From: SBAX01 sp043806315
Lineage (GTDB): Bacteria > Planctomycetota > Phycisphaerae > UBA1845
DNA length: 30,699 nt
Assembly (NCBI GenBank): GCA_043806315.1
Contig: JAZDHF010000126.1
Span: 1-30,699 of the forward strand
Reading direction: 5' to 3'
The notes beneath the pieces were generated by a model, which worked only from the letters and a program-made list of their open reading frames with translations, made no database searches and was not told the DNA's origin. The translations under genes and the position numbers were made by a program. Of this stretch, positions 16,723 through 22,958 are shown in pieces; the first letter of the stretch is position 1; each line of letters begins with the position of its first letter.

Positions 16723-17961
16723 ATGGACTATTCAGAACGGGTGGTCATAACCGGGGTGGGGCTGACGGCCCCGAACGGCGACACGCTGGAGGCGTTTCGC
16801 GGCAACCTGCTCGGGGGCGTCTCCGGGATCACCACCATCGAAACCCGATTCATGGGCCGCGTTTTGGCCGGGGTATGCCGGTTCGAGGAGTCGAAATACC
16901 ACTCGAAGAAGGACCGCCGGCGGGGCACGCGGGCGGGGTCGATATCGATCTACTGCGCCCATGAGGCCGTCCGGCGTGCGGAAATCGACCTCGAACGGGT
17001 CGATCGGTCGCGCGTGGGTACGTTCCTCGGGATCACCGAGCACGGGACGGTCGAGACGGAGAACGAGATTGACGTTATCCGCCAGTACGACTATGACACC
17101 AAGTTCTGGTCGCACCACCACAACCCCCGGACGGTGGCGAACAACCCGGCCGGGGAGGTGACGGTGAACCTGGGTCTGCGTGGTCCGCACTATACCATCG
17201 GCGCGGCCTGTGCGGCGGGCAACGCGGGGTTGATCCAGGGCGTCCAGATGTTACGACTACGCGAGGTCGATGTCGCGCTATGCGGCGGGGTGTCGGAGGC
17301 GATTCACTCCTTCGGCATCTTCGCCAGCTTCGCGGCGGAGAACGCCCTGGCGTGGCATGAAGACCCGACGAAGGCCTGCCGTCCGTTCGACGCCGCCCGA
17401 AACGGGATCGTGGTGTCGGAGGGTGGGTGCGTGTACGTCCTGGAACGGCTGGCAGACGCGAAAAAGCGGCGAGCGCCGATCCTGGGCGAGATCGTCGGAT
17501 ACGCGATGAACTCGGACGCCAATGACCCGGTGCTGCCCAACCCGGAGCGGGTGGCGGAGTGCATGATGCTCGCCATCGCCCGGGCGGGCCTTGAGCCGAA
17601 GGACGTGGATATCGTCAGCACCCACGCAACGGCAACGGAAACCGGAGATGTGCAGGAGGCGATTGCGCTTCGGCAGGTGTTCGGCGACTTCGACGGGGTG
17701 TACGTGAATAATACCAAGAGCTTCATCGGTCACGCGATGGGCGCGGCCGGGGCGCTGGAGTTGGCGGGGAATCTCGGCGCCTTCGAGGACGGATTTGTGC
17801 ACGCGACGATCAACGTGACGGACCTGGACCCGCGCTGTGCGATGCGAAACTTGGTGCTCAACGAACCGCGGCAGATCGGCCGCGTGGAGTACGTTCTGAA
17901 CAACTCGTTCGGGATGCTGGGGATCAACTCCGCGGTGGTGGTGAAACGGTGCATAAACTAG
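16723..17961 (+). CDS. Beta-ketoacyl-ACP synthase II (FabF-type)
   Basis: The enzyme condenses malonyl-ACP with an acyl-ACP. I start it at 16723 (MDYSERVVITGVG), giving 412 residues, the usual length; the frame is open to 16678 but those 15 residues are arginine/glycine-rich. The catalytic triad is complete: Cys163 (GAACAAG), His301 (STHATATETGD) and His337 (KSFIGHAMGAAG, with Lys332). An acyl carrier protein gene follows 23 bases after the stop (or overlaps it if a GTG start is used), so the two form an operon. It is FabF-like, not the FabH/thiolase type expected for OleA, so it does not by itself complete the ole pathway. It could serve general fatty-acid synthesis or a dedicated chain on the neighbouring ACP. 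Confidence 0.92.
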   Translation: MDYSERVVITGVGLTAPNGDTLEAFRGNLLGGVSGITTIETRFMGRVLAGVCRFEESKYHSKKDRRRGTRAGSISIYCAHEAVRRAEIDLERVDRSRVGTFLGITEHGTVETENEIDVIRQYDYDTKFWSHHHNPRTVANNPAGEVTVNLGLRGPHYTIGAACAAGNAGLIQGVQMLRLREVDVALCGGVSEAIHSFGIFASFAAENALAWHEDPTKACRPFDAARNGIVVSEGGCVYVLERLADAKKRRAPILGEIVGYAMNSDANDPVLPNPERVAECMMLAIARAGLEPKDVDIVSTHATATETGDVQEAIALRQVFGDFDGVYVNNTKSFIGHAMGAAGALELAGNLGAFEDGFVHATINVTDLDPRCAMRNLVLNEPRQIGRVEYVLNNSFGMLGINSAVVVKRCIN

Positions 17962-17984
17962 TCAACGACAATCCTGCAACCGGC

Positions 17985-18245
17985 ATGAATGGTAAGGAAG
18001 TCAAAGACATCATTCTGGGGATCATTTCCGTCGTGGCCCCGGACGCGGACCTGTCCGACGTAAAGAGCGACATTCGCCTGCGCGATCAACTGGACATGGA
18101 CTCGATGGACTTCCTGGACATCGTGATGGAGCTTCGCAAGCGCTACAAGATCGAGGTGCCCAAGGAGGATTATCCCAAGCTCGCCACGCTCGACGGGTGT
18201 GCCGAATACCTGGGGCCCAAGCTCGCGGCCGTGGCGGGTGTTTAG
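17985..18245 (+). CDS. Acyl carrier protein
   Basis: The 86-residue protein carries the phosphopantetheine attachment Ser40 in QLDMDSMDFLDIV, and the four-helix pattern ends with KEDYPKLATLDGCAEYL. I chose the ATG at 17985 because the ACP fold begins there. A GTG at 17949 would add 12 residues and overlap the ketosynthase gene by 13 bases. The SM after Asp39 replaces the more common SL or SV. Located directly after a FabF-type ketosynthase, it probably carries that enzyme's substrate. It differs from the housekeeping AcpP motif, so a specialised role is plausible. Confidence 0.9.
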   Translation: MNGKEVKDIILGIISVVAPDADLSDVKSDIRLRDQLDMDSMDFLDIVMELRKRYKIEVPKEDYPKLATLDGCAEYLGPKLAAVAGV

Positions 18246-18292
18246 CGCCCGAGTGTGCGATGAAGTCCCCGTGCGGACCCGGGGCACGGACG

Positions 18293-18424
18293 CTAGTGCT
18301 CTGTCGCAGCCACACTCCCGGGTTCGGCGTTTTGTGGCACAGCGGCCCTCCGCTGTACCCTGTGGCCCAGCCGAGGGCGGCTGGGCTACACCTAACCGCA
18401 GAATTAGGTGCGATGGGGCACTAG
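18293..18424. mobile_element. MITE-like element, copy B, with CTAG-tipped terminal inverted repeats
   Basis: The left end ctagtgctctgtcgca (18293-18308) is inverted at the right end; the reverse complement of 18409-18424 is ctagtgccccatcgca. Thirteen of sixteen bases match and all three differences are transitions. The 132-base element contains two hairpins shared with copies A (9187-9276) and C (24592-24662). The rightmost CTAG overlaps the stop codon of the minus-strand gene at 18421. A separate stem ccgtgc/gcacgg (18270-18290) lies just before it, after the ACP gene. Confidence 0.75.
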
Positions 18425-18615
18425 TTCTTCCCGCCGCTCCTTCGAGGCTCAGGACAAGTCTTTTGCACCTCCTCGAGATACTTCTGAAACTCGGCCATCT
18501 TGTAGGAGATGAAGCAAAACGCGTGGTGCAGGGCGAGGTATTCGATATCGGTCTTGTCGTCCTCCGCGTCGTGGCGGAGTTCGTTGAGTTTGGCAAGGAG
18601 CGGTTCGGCCTTCAT
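18421..18615 (-). CDS. Small conserved helical protein of unknown function
   Basis: The gene encodes 64 residues from the ATG at 18615, preceded by GGAAGAG about eight bases upstream. Residues 1-52 are helical and charged (LLAKLNELRHDAEDD, HAFCFISYKMAEFQKYLEEV), as in a small coiled-coil protein. Residues 53-64 (CPEPRRSGGKN) are encoded by a repeat: bases 18437-18458 are exactly inverted at 18718-18739. The TAG stop forms part of the CTAG tip of a MITE-like element. The original 3' end therefore seems to have been replaced by repeats. I know of no function. Confidence 0.65.
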   Translation of the reverse strand: MKAEPLLAKLNELRHDAEDDKTDIEYLALHHAFCFISYKMAEFQKYLEEVQKTCPEPRRSGGKN

Positions 18616-18717
18616 CGGGTTTTCTCTTCCGTGGCGGCTTCCCCGCCGTCGCAAGAATCATTCGACCCGCCGTAAATAGTAATCGCCGCGGCGAGGCCAG
18701 CAAGGAGCGTTTCCACC

Positions 18718-18739
18718 CTTGTCCTGAGCCTCGAAGGAG
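18718..18739. repeat. 22-bp perfect inverted partner of 18437-18458
   Basis: Bases 18718-18739 (cttgtcctgagcctcgaa plus ggag) are the exact reverse complement of 18437-18458. The two arms are 259 bases apart and enclose most of the small helical gene. A chance match of 22 bases at this distance is very unlikely. Confidence 0.7.
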
Positions 18740-18807
18740 GCGACCAGTGGACGAGTGGACGGCTGCATCCCGTCTGGAGTGGCGAAAGCACCCGCAGCGA
18801 TGTCTTT

Positions 18808-18874
18808 CTGAGCGCAGCGAAGAATCTGCTTACGCCTCCAGATGCTTCGCTCCGAGATTCTTCGCTGCGCTCAG
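18808..18874. repeat. Palindromic repeat with 20-bp perfect arms (copy 2 of the ctgagcg-family)
   Basis: The arm ctgagcgcagcgaagaatct (18808-18827) is exactly inverted at 18855-18874, with a 27-base spacer. It shares its core with the copy at 4346-4399, and both are followed by a tgaca-type flank. Bases 18616-19111 contain no gene that I support. Confidence 0.8.
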
Positions 18875-18985
18875 AATGACACGAGACGATCATCCCCGCC
18901 ATCTCTAACGGGATGCACGCCGAGCGGACGAAGTGAAGATCAATGAAGCGGGTTGGGGGTGAGGCCGTTTTTCAACGCGACGGGC

Positions 18986-19109
18986 TGGGTGCCCCGCCGC
19001 TTGCGGTGGGGGACTGATGTTCAGCTCCGTGATCGTCCCATGAGTGCCCTGAGGAGCGGCCGCTCTACTCTGGCGAGTCGGTCCCCCAGCCCAAGGGCTG
19101 GGGCACCCA
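18986..19109. repeat. 124-bp inverted-repeat element beside the HTH/receiver gene
   Basis: The ends are tgggtgcccc (18986-18995) and ggggcaccca (19100-19109), perfectly inverted. Just inside them are related hairpins (ccgccgcttgcggtgg on the left, cagcccaagggctg on the right). The right end lies two bases from the stop codon of the next minus-strand gene. Confidence 0.65.
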
Positions 19110-19111
19110 AG

Positions 19112-19702
19112 CTAAACCATTTCGTGGACGGGAGCGCTGGCGGCGGCGTTTTCCATCAGTCCGACGAGCGACCGCGCGTCGAAGGGCTTGCTCAGGTAGG
19201 CGTCGAACCCGTCCTGCAGCAGGGCCTGACCTTGGGCCTCGTTGAGCCCCTTGGCCACGCCGATGAGCCGCGGGGGTTGTAGCCCGGCCGTGGAACGGAA
19301 AAAGCGGCTGATCGTTCGTGCGGAAACGTCGCCCAAGCTCACGTCAACGATGACGACGTGCGGGTTCATTTCGTGGGCTGCCGCTCCCGCCTCCAATGCG
19401 GAGCCGGCCGTCGTCACCTCATATCCGTCGCGCGACAGTGCCGTCCGAAGGGTCTCGCACAGCATCGCGTCCGCGTCGATGATCAGCACCCGTCGCCGCC
19501 CGCTGTCCAGCCCGTTGAGGGGAATCCCGTGGCCTCGCATGAAGCGGACCAACTGCTCTACGGGAATCCGCCGGTCCTTGCTTCCGGGAATGCGATAGCC
19601 CCGGAGCTGCCCGGAGTCGAACCACTTCGACACGGTGCGCGGGGCCACGCTGCAGATCTTGGCCACTTCCCCGGTGGTAAGAACGGTTTTTCGCGGACCC
19701 AT
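19112..19702 (-). CDS. Helix-turn-helix/receiver-domain fusion protein
   Basis: The gene encodes 196 residues from the ATG at 19702; the longer frame to 19765 adds 21 low-complexity residues. Residues 6-58 form a MerR/excisionase-like helix-turn-helix (LTTGEVAKICSVAPRTVSKWF, then RGYRIPGSKDRRIP). Residues 71-190 form a CheY-like receiver with the acidic pair Asp76/Asp78, phospho-acceptor Asp120 (VIVDVSLGD) and Lys172 (YLSKPF), so phosphorylation should be possible. The order, DNA-binding first and receiver second, is the reverse of most response regulators. No kinase gene lies nearby. It probably acts as a transcription or nucleoid regulator driven by an orphan histidine kinase. Confidence 0.86.
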   Translation of the reverse strand: MGPRKTVLTTGEVAKICSVAPRTVSKWFDSGQLRGYRIPGSKDRRIPVEQLVRFMRGHGIPLNGLDSGRRRVLIIDADAMLCETLRTALSRDGYEVTTAGSALEAGAAAHEMNPHVVIVDVSLGDVSARTISRFFRSTAGLQPPRLIGVAKGLNEAQGQALLQDGFDAYLSKPFDARSLVGLMENAAASAPVHEMV

Positions 19703-20072
19703 AAGACTGTCGCGTGCATCCGCCGATAACGCGGGTCGCGGTCGGCCCCGTGAGAGAGGGGACATCAGGCACCGACGCGACGCCTTGTTCGGCAGCAGTT
19801 CATCGGCACGTGGGGCGGAACACTGTGCTTAAACGCTACGATCGCGAACTACGGATTCCATGGCCGCAATCGCTACGCGCGGCGCTACCGCCACGGGCGG
19901 AGTACCCGCGCAAGTCGACCCGTGTGGTCCGGTAAATGGCGGGTGTGAAACTCCGCGGAACGTGGCGACCGGCGGCTCAGCGCCGACGCGATGAGCAAGC
20001 GGCCCCGCACAGAGCGACTCGAACATTCTGCGTTAGGGTATATCCGAAGGGTCGTGTAAGGACGATCGAACC

Positions 20073-20155
20073 GCGTCCGAACGCCGTTCGGACGCAACCT
20101 GTGTAAACGCTCCCACTCGCCCATTTGACCACAATCGGGCGGTGCAGGGAGCGTT
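20073..20155. repeat. Two strong hairpins in a 550-base gene-free spacer
   Basis: Bases 20073-20082 and 20086-20095 (gcgtccgaac/gttcggacgc) form a perfect ten-base stem with a three-base loop. Bases 20106-20114 and 20147-20155 (aacgctccc/gggagcgtt) form a second, wider one enclosing a smaller stem. No T-run follows either, so I do not call them terminators. I see no gene or tRNA in 19703-20249; a small structured RNA is possible but unsupported. Confidence 0.5.
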
Positions 20156-20249
20156 CGTGTTATGCCCCGTGCGCAATGTGGAGCAACTCGCGCAAGATAC
20201 CGGTCTAGCTTAGAGTCGCGTCGAGCCCTGGTTTGCGAGTCACCGGTTC

Positions 20250-20690
20250 CTACCGTGCGGGTTTGGGCGGCTTCGTCTCGGCGAACTTGTGGTCCAACTG
20301 TTCGGGATGGCCTCTAAAGCCGGTGATCTGAGGAACGTCCTCGGGTTTCTCGTTCGGGTGCACGGCGAACACCTCGACGCGGACGATTTCCTCGAAGGGG
20401 AGCGACACGACGAACGCGCCGACCTTGTAATGATCGTCCACCGGCATACACTCGAAAACCAGGTGGGCCTTGCTGCCCACCTCGGCGATCTGCTTCACTT
20501 CGTAACTGAATCCGTCGCGAAGGTAGATCAGCGTTCGGGTTTCGAGTTCGGCGAAGAGCTTCTGGATCCCTTCGTGTTCGGCGTGTTCCTCGGGTGGAAC
20601 GTCGGGAAAATGGTTGACCGCACAACGCCAGCGGGCTTCGTCTTGCTGCTCATGGAAGGCCGGGCCGTGGAACCAATCATAGTTGAACAT
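20250..20690 (-). CDS. Uncharacterised 146-residue protein
   Basis: I start it at 20690 (MFNYDWFHGPAFHEQQDE), with AAGGGG about ten bases upstream; the frame is open to 20744 but those residues are not convincing. The N-terminal 50 residues are rich in His, Glu and Trp. Residues 50-125 look like a mixed beta domain (TRTLIYLRDGFSYEVKQIAEV, KAHLVFECMPVDD, VEVFAVHPNEKP). It has no signal peptide or membrane segment. It is divergent from queG, and the 166-base gap should contain both promoters. No family recognised. Confidence 0.68.
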   Translation of the reverse strand: MFNYDWFHGPAFHEQQDEARWRCAVNHFPDVPPEEHAEHEGIQKLFAELETRTLIYLRDGFSYEVKQIAEVGSKAHLVFECMPVDDHYKVGAFVVSLPFEEIVRVEVFAVHPNEKPEDVPQITGFRGHPEQLDHKFAETKPPKPAR

Positions 20691-20856
20691 GCCGCACAGT
20701 CCCCTTGCCTGCTCGTTCCAGCTTCCGAGCGACCGTCGATGCACCCGGCCCCGTCCCCGCGCGGGCCCGGACCGATCGGGAGCGGCGGACGGTACCTGGC
20801 GCCCCGCCCAGCGTCAAATGCCTGGGGATTGTATCGGTCATAGCCGCCCCTAGCAT

Positions 20857-21864
20857 GTGAGCATGGACCCGCACGCCAAGGCCCGGTTCGTCCGCGATTT
20901 GGCCGCTTCGTTGAGCTTTGAGCGATGTGGGATCGCACCCGCCGCCCCTATCGGACGTAGCGACTACCTCGCCGCTTGGCTTCAGGCCGGTCGCGCCGGC
21001 TCCATGGACTATCTCCACAACCACTTCACGACGCGGGCTGACCCTTCTACCATCCTCGATGGGGCGAGGAGCGTAATCGTCGTGGCCTTGAGTTATCACC
21101 AGCGTCCGCCGCCTGAGTCCGGGATCAGCCGGGGGCCGGGCGGGCGCGTGGCCATGTACGCCTGGGGCGACGACTACCACGAGGTGATCCGATCCAAGCT
21201 GGGGGCGCTGGTCGAGCGAATGCGCATGGAAGTGACGGAACCGTTCGAGGCGCGGGTGTGCGTCGATACGACCCCGATCCTCGAACGCGAGCTGGCCGCC
21301 GCGGCGGGCATCGGTTGGATCGGCAAGAACACAATGGTTCTCCATCATGAGCTGGGCAGTTACTTTTTTCTTGGAGCGATCGTCACAACGCTCGACCTCG
21401 CCCCCGACGAACCGCTGCCCGACCACTGCGGCACGTGCACGGCCTGCCTGGATGCCTGCCCGACGCAGGCTTTCCCGAAGCCCTACGAGATGGACGCCTC
21501 GCGCTGCATCAGCTATCTCACCATCGAACACCGCGGCGATATCTCCAAACCGTTTCAGAAGATGATGGGCGATTGGGTATTCGGCTGCGACGTGTGCCAG
21601 GAGGTCTGCCCCTACAACCGCAGTGCTCCCACGACCCGCGAACCGCGATTCGCCGTTCGCCTTCCCGGCCCGCGACCAGCGCTAGTCGAAATCCTCGGTT
21701 GGTCAATGGACGAGTCCCGCGCGCAACTGCGCGGATCGGCCATGACCCGCGCCAAACTTGATATGCTCCAACGCAATGCCCGGATCGCCAGTGCCAACAC
21801 GACCGTACCGCTCCCCGGCGGGGCTGGACATGCCCGCGGCCTTTTGCTATGGTTCCTGCCATGA
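20857..21864 (+). CDS. queG: Epoxyqueuosine reductase
   Basis: QueG reduces epoxyqueuosine in tRNA to queuosine using cobalamin and two [4Fe-4S] clusters. This 335-residue protein has the conserved VDTTPILERELAA segment (Asp137) and GWIGKNTM. Its cluster cysteines are Cys191, 194, 197 and 201 (CGTCTACLDACPTQAF) and Cys244, 247 and 251 (CDVCQEVCPYN). The start is GTG; an ATG two codons in (20863) is equally possible, and the ribosome site is weak in both cases. Its stop overlaps the ATG of the small downstream gene. With queE at 3646, an early and the final step of the pathway are both in this window, 17 kb apart. Confidence 0.93.
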   Translation: MSMDPHAKARFVRDLAASLSFERCGIAPAAPIGRSDYLAAWLQAGRAGSMDYLHNHFTTRADPSTILDGARSVIVVALSYHQRPPPESGISRGPGGRVAMYAWGDDYHEVIRSKLGALVERMRMEVTEPFEARVCVDTTPILERELAAAAGIGWIGKNTMVLHHELGSYFFLGAIVTTLDLAPDEPLPDHCGTCTACLDACPTQAFPKPYEMDASRCISYLTIEHRGDISKPFQKMMGDWVFGCDVCQEVCPYNRSAPTTREPRFAVRLPGPRPALVEILGWSMDESRAQLRGSAMTRAKLDMLQRNARIASANTTVPLPGGAGHARGLLLWFLP

Positions 21865-22076
21865 GCCTCAAGAACGACATTGAACTCGCCAACACGCGGC
21901 GCAAGCTTGATCGGTTGGAGGCGCGTTACGAAACACTGCGCAACGACACCGGCGAGGACGAGCATGTCCGCGAGCTGACCATGAGATCGCTGAAGCGCTA
22001 CATCAACCAATTCAAGGAGGAGATCGCCCGATACGAGGCGCATCGGCCCTTGCGGCGCGAGGCGGCGCGATCATGA
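21861..22076 (+). CDS. Small helical protein translationally coupled to queG
   Basis: The gene encodes 71 residues from the ATG at 21861, which overlaps the queG stop as ATGA. The sequence is a long charged helix pair (LANTRRKLDRLEARYETL, then VRELTMRSLKRYINQFKEEI) with heptad-like spacing, so a coiled-coil hairpin is likely. It lacks cysteines and a signal peptide. Tight coupling suggests it is made with QueG, but similar small helical proteins also occur as toxin-antitoxin or stress proteins. No function can be assigned. Confidence 0.72.
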   Translation: MSLKNDIELANTRRKLDRLEARYETLRNDTGEDEHVRELTMRSLKRYINQFKEEIARYEAHRPLRREAARS

Positions 22077-22085
22077 TCCAGCCCC

Positions 22086-22209
22086 GTAGGGCAGGTGCTC
22101 GCACCTGCCTTTACCATTCGCGGTTCGCGCAGGTGGCGGGTAGTCGGGGTGGTCTCTGACCTGCCGCTGCACGATGATGGTGAAGGCAGCTTCCAAGGAC
22201 CTGCCCTAC
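22086..22209. repeat. 124-bp inverted-repeat element on the left border of the XRE cassette
   Basis: The ends gtagggcaggt (22086-22096) and acctgccctac (22199-22209) are perfectly inverted. The left end continues as a perfect hairpin, ggcaggtgctcgcacctgcc (22090-22109). The first 33 bases, plus six before them (22080-22118), recur almost exactly at 24289-24327. Confidence 0.75.
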
Positions 22210-22390
22210 CCGGCTTGACCGTACCGGCGCGTGCAGGCCATCATCGTGACCCCACCAGGCCCGTGCGAAAGAGAACTGCACCCTCGAAACACCTCCGAAC
22301 AGTCGAAATGACGGATCCTCCTGTGTAAGTCGCGTGCCGGAACCACATTCTGCGCCTCCACAAATCGGTCATGCCCAGCATACATCGTAC

Positions 22391-22410
22391 CGGACGTCTG
22401 ACGATCCGCA
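22391..22410. promoter_or_regulatory. Candidate operator, distal copy
   Basis: The motif CGGACGNNTGACGATCCGCA occurs here and at 22580-22599, with only the two N positions differing. Two copies of an 18-of-20 match in one intergenic region, ahead of a helix-turn-helix gene, suggest an autoregulatory binding site. Confidence 0.45.
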
Positions 22411-22441
22411 CTGACCTCATTTTGTGTAGCGCCAATTCCTG

Positions 22442-22574
22442 TTGACACGTACCCCTCGCGTCACTCGTAATTAACATGACAAAATTACGCATAACTGCTA
22501 TTCATACATTTAGACTGATGTTAGAAAAATTTCTGAACAACCATATTGACGCGGCGTAAAGCACACGGTACACT
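22442..22574 (+). promoter_or_regulatory. Promoter region of the XRE cassette
   Basis: Two sigma70-like promoters fit. The proximal one has TTGACG (22546-22551), a 17-base spacer and TACACT (22569-22574). The distal one has TTGACA (22442-22447), 18 bases and CGTAAT (22466-22471). The surrounding DNA is visibly more AT-rich than its neighbours. Bases 22210-22390 show nothing else. Confidence 0.6.
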
Positions 22575-22579
22575 CCTAT

Positions 22580-22599
22580 CGGACGATTGACGATCCGCA
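22580..22599. promoter_or_regulatory. Candidate operator, proximal copy over the transcription start
   Basis: This second copy of CGGACGNNTGACGATCCGCA begins five bases after the proximal -10 element, so a bound repressor would cover the expected start of transcription. Confidence 0.5.
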
Positions 22600-22637
22600 G
22601 ACTCGTTTTTTGGGGTTGAGTCAAGAGGAGAACGCGC

Positions 22638-22958
22638 ATGCTTACGTCGCTGAAGGTCATCTGCATCGGTTTCGATTGGTCGCGACTCGGGGATATGTTC
22701 CGCGAGGCCGCGAAGTCCGCAGGACGATCGCTTCAACAACGCATCAGTGTCGGGCCAGCCCGCTTTCCGCCGCAGAGGGGCGCCGTCGGCTGCCTTCTGC
22801 CCCCGCACTGTCAACCGATCCCAGGGCACAACTGTGTCAGTGTCGACCTCGCCGGGCTCAACCGACCCGACGCCGTTCAGGTCGTGAAGCGAGCGATGGT
22901 CCAACTTGTCGAATGCGCCATCCGCGATTGCTTGACTTGCGCATCGGAGACGAGCTAA
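22638..22958 (+). CDS. Uncharacterised 106-residue protein, first gene of the XRE cassette
   Basis: The start is strong: AGAGGAG lies seven bases before the ATG and a good promoter stands upstream. The stop overlaps the next start as TAATG, so the two genes are co-translated. The sequence begins with a short hydrophobic strand (LTSLKVICIGFDW), has a helical part (DMFREAAKSAGRSLQQRI), a proline/cysteine-rich middle (CLLPPHCQPIPGHNC) and a helix with three more cysteines at the end (VECAIRDCLTCAS). Cysteines could bind metal or form a redox site. No family recognised. By position it could be an effector, toxin or partner whose activity the HTH protein senses; that is inference. Confidence 0.68.
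   Translation: MLTSLKVICIGFDWSRLGDMFREAAKSAGRSLQQRISVGPARFPPQRGAVGCLLPPHCQPIPGHNCVSVDLAGLNRPDAVQVVKRAMVQLVECAIRDCLTCASETS

Noticed and set aside
20010..20060. gactcgaac resembling an inverted tRNA T-arm
   Set aside because: The flanking bases do not form an acceptor stem or a cloverleaf.
20073..20095. Perfect ten-base stem as a rho-independent terminator
   Set aside because: No T-run on either side, and no gene ends close enough on the plus strand.
22610..22957. Longer 5' extension of the XRE gene (116 extra residues)
   Set aside because: It lies out of frame over the 106-residue gene, which has the strong ribosome site; the ATG at 22958 overlapping that stop is the better start.
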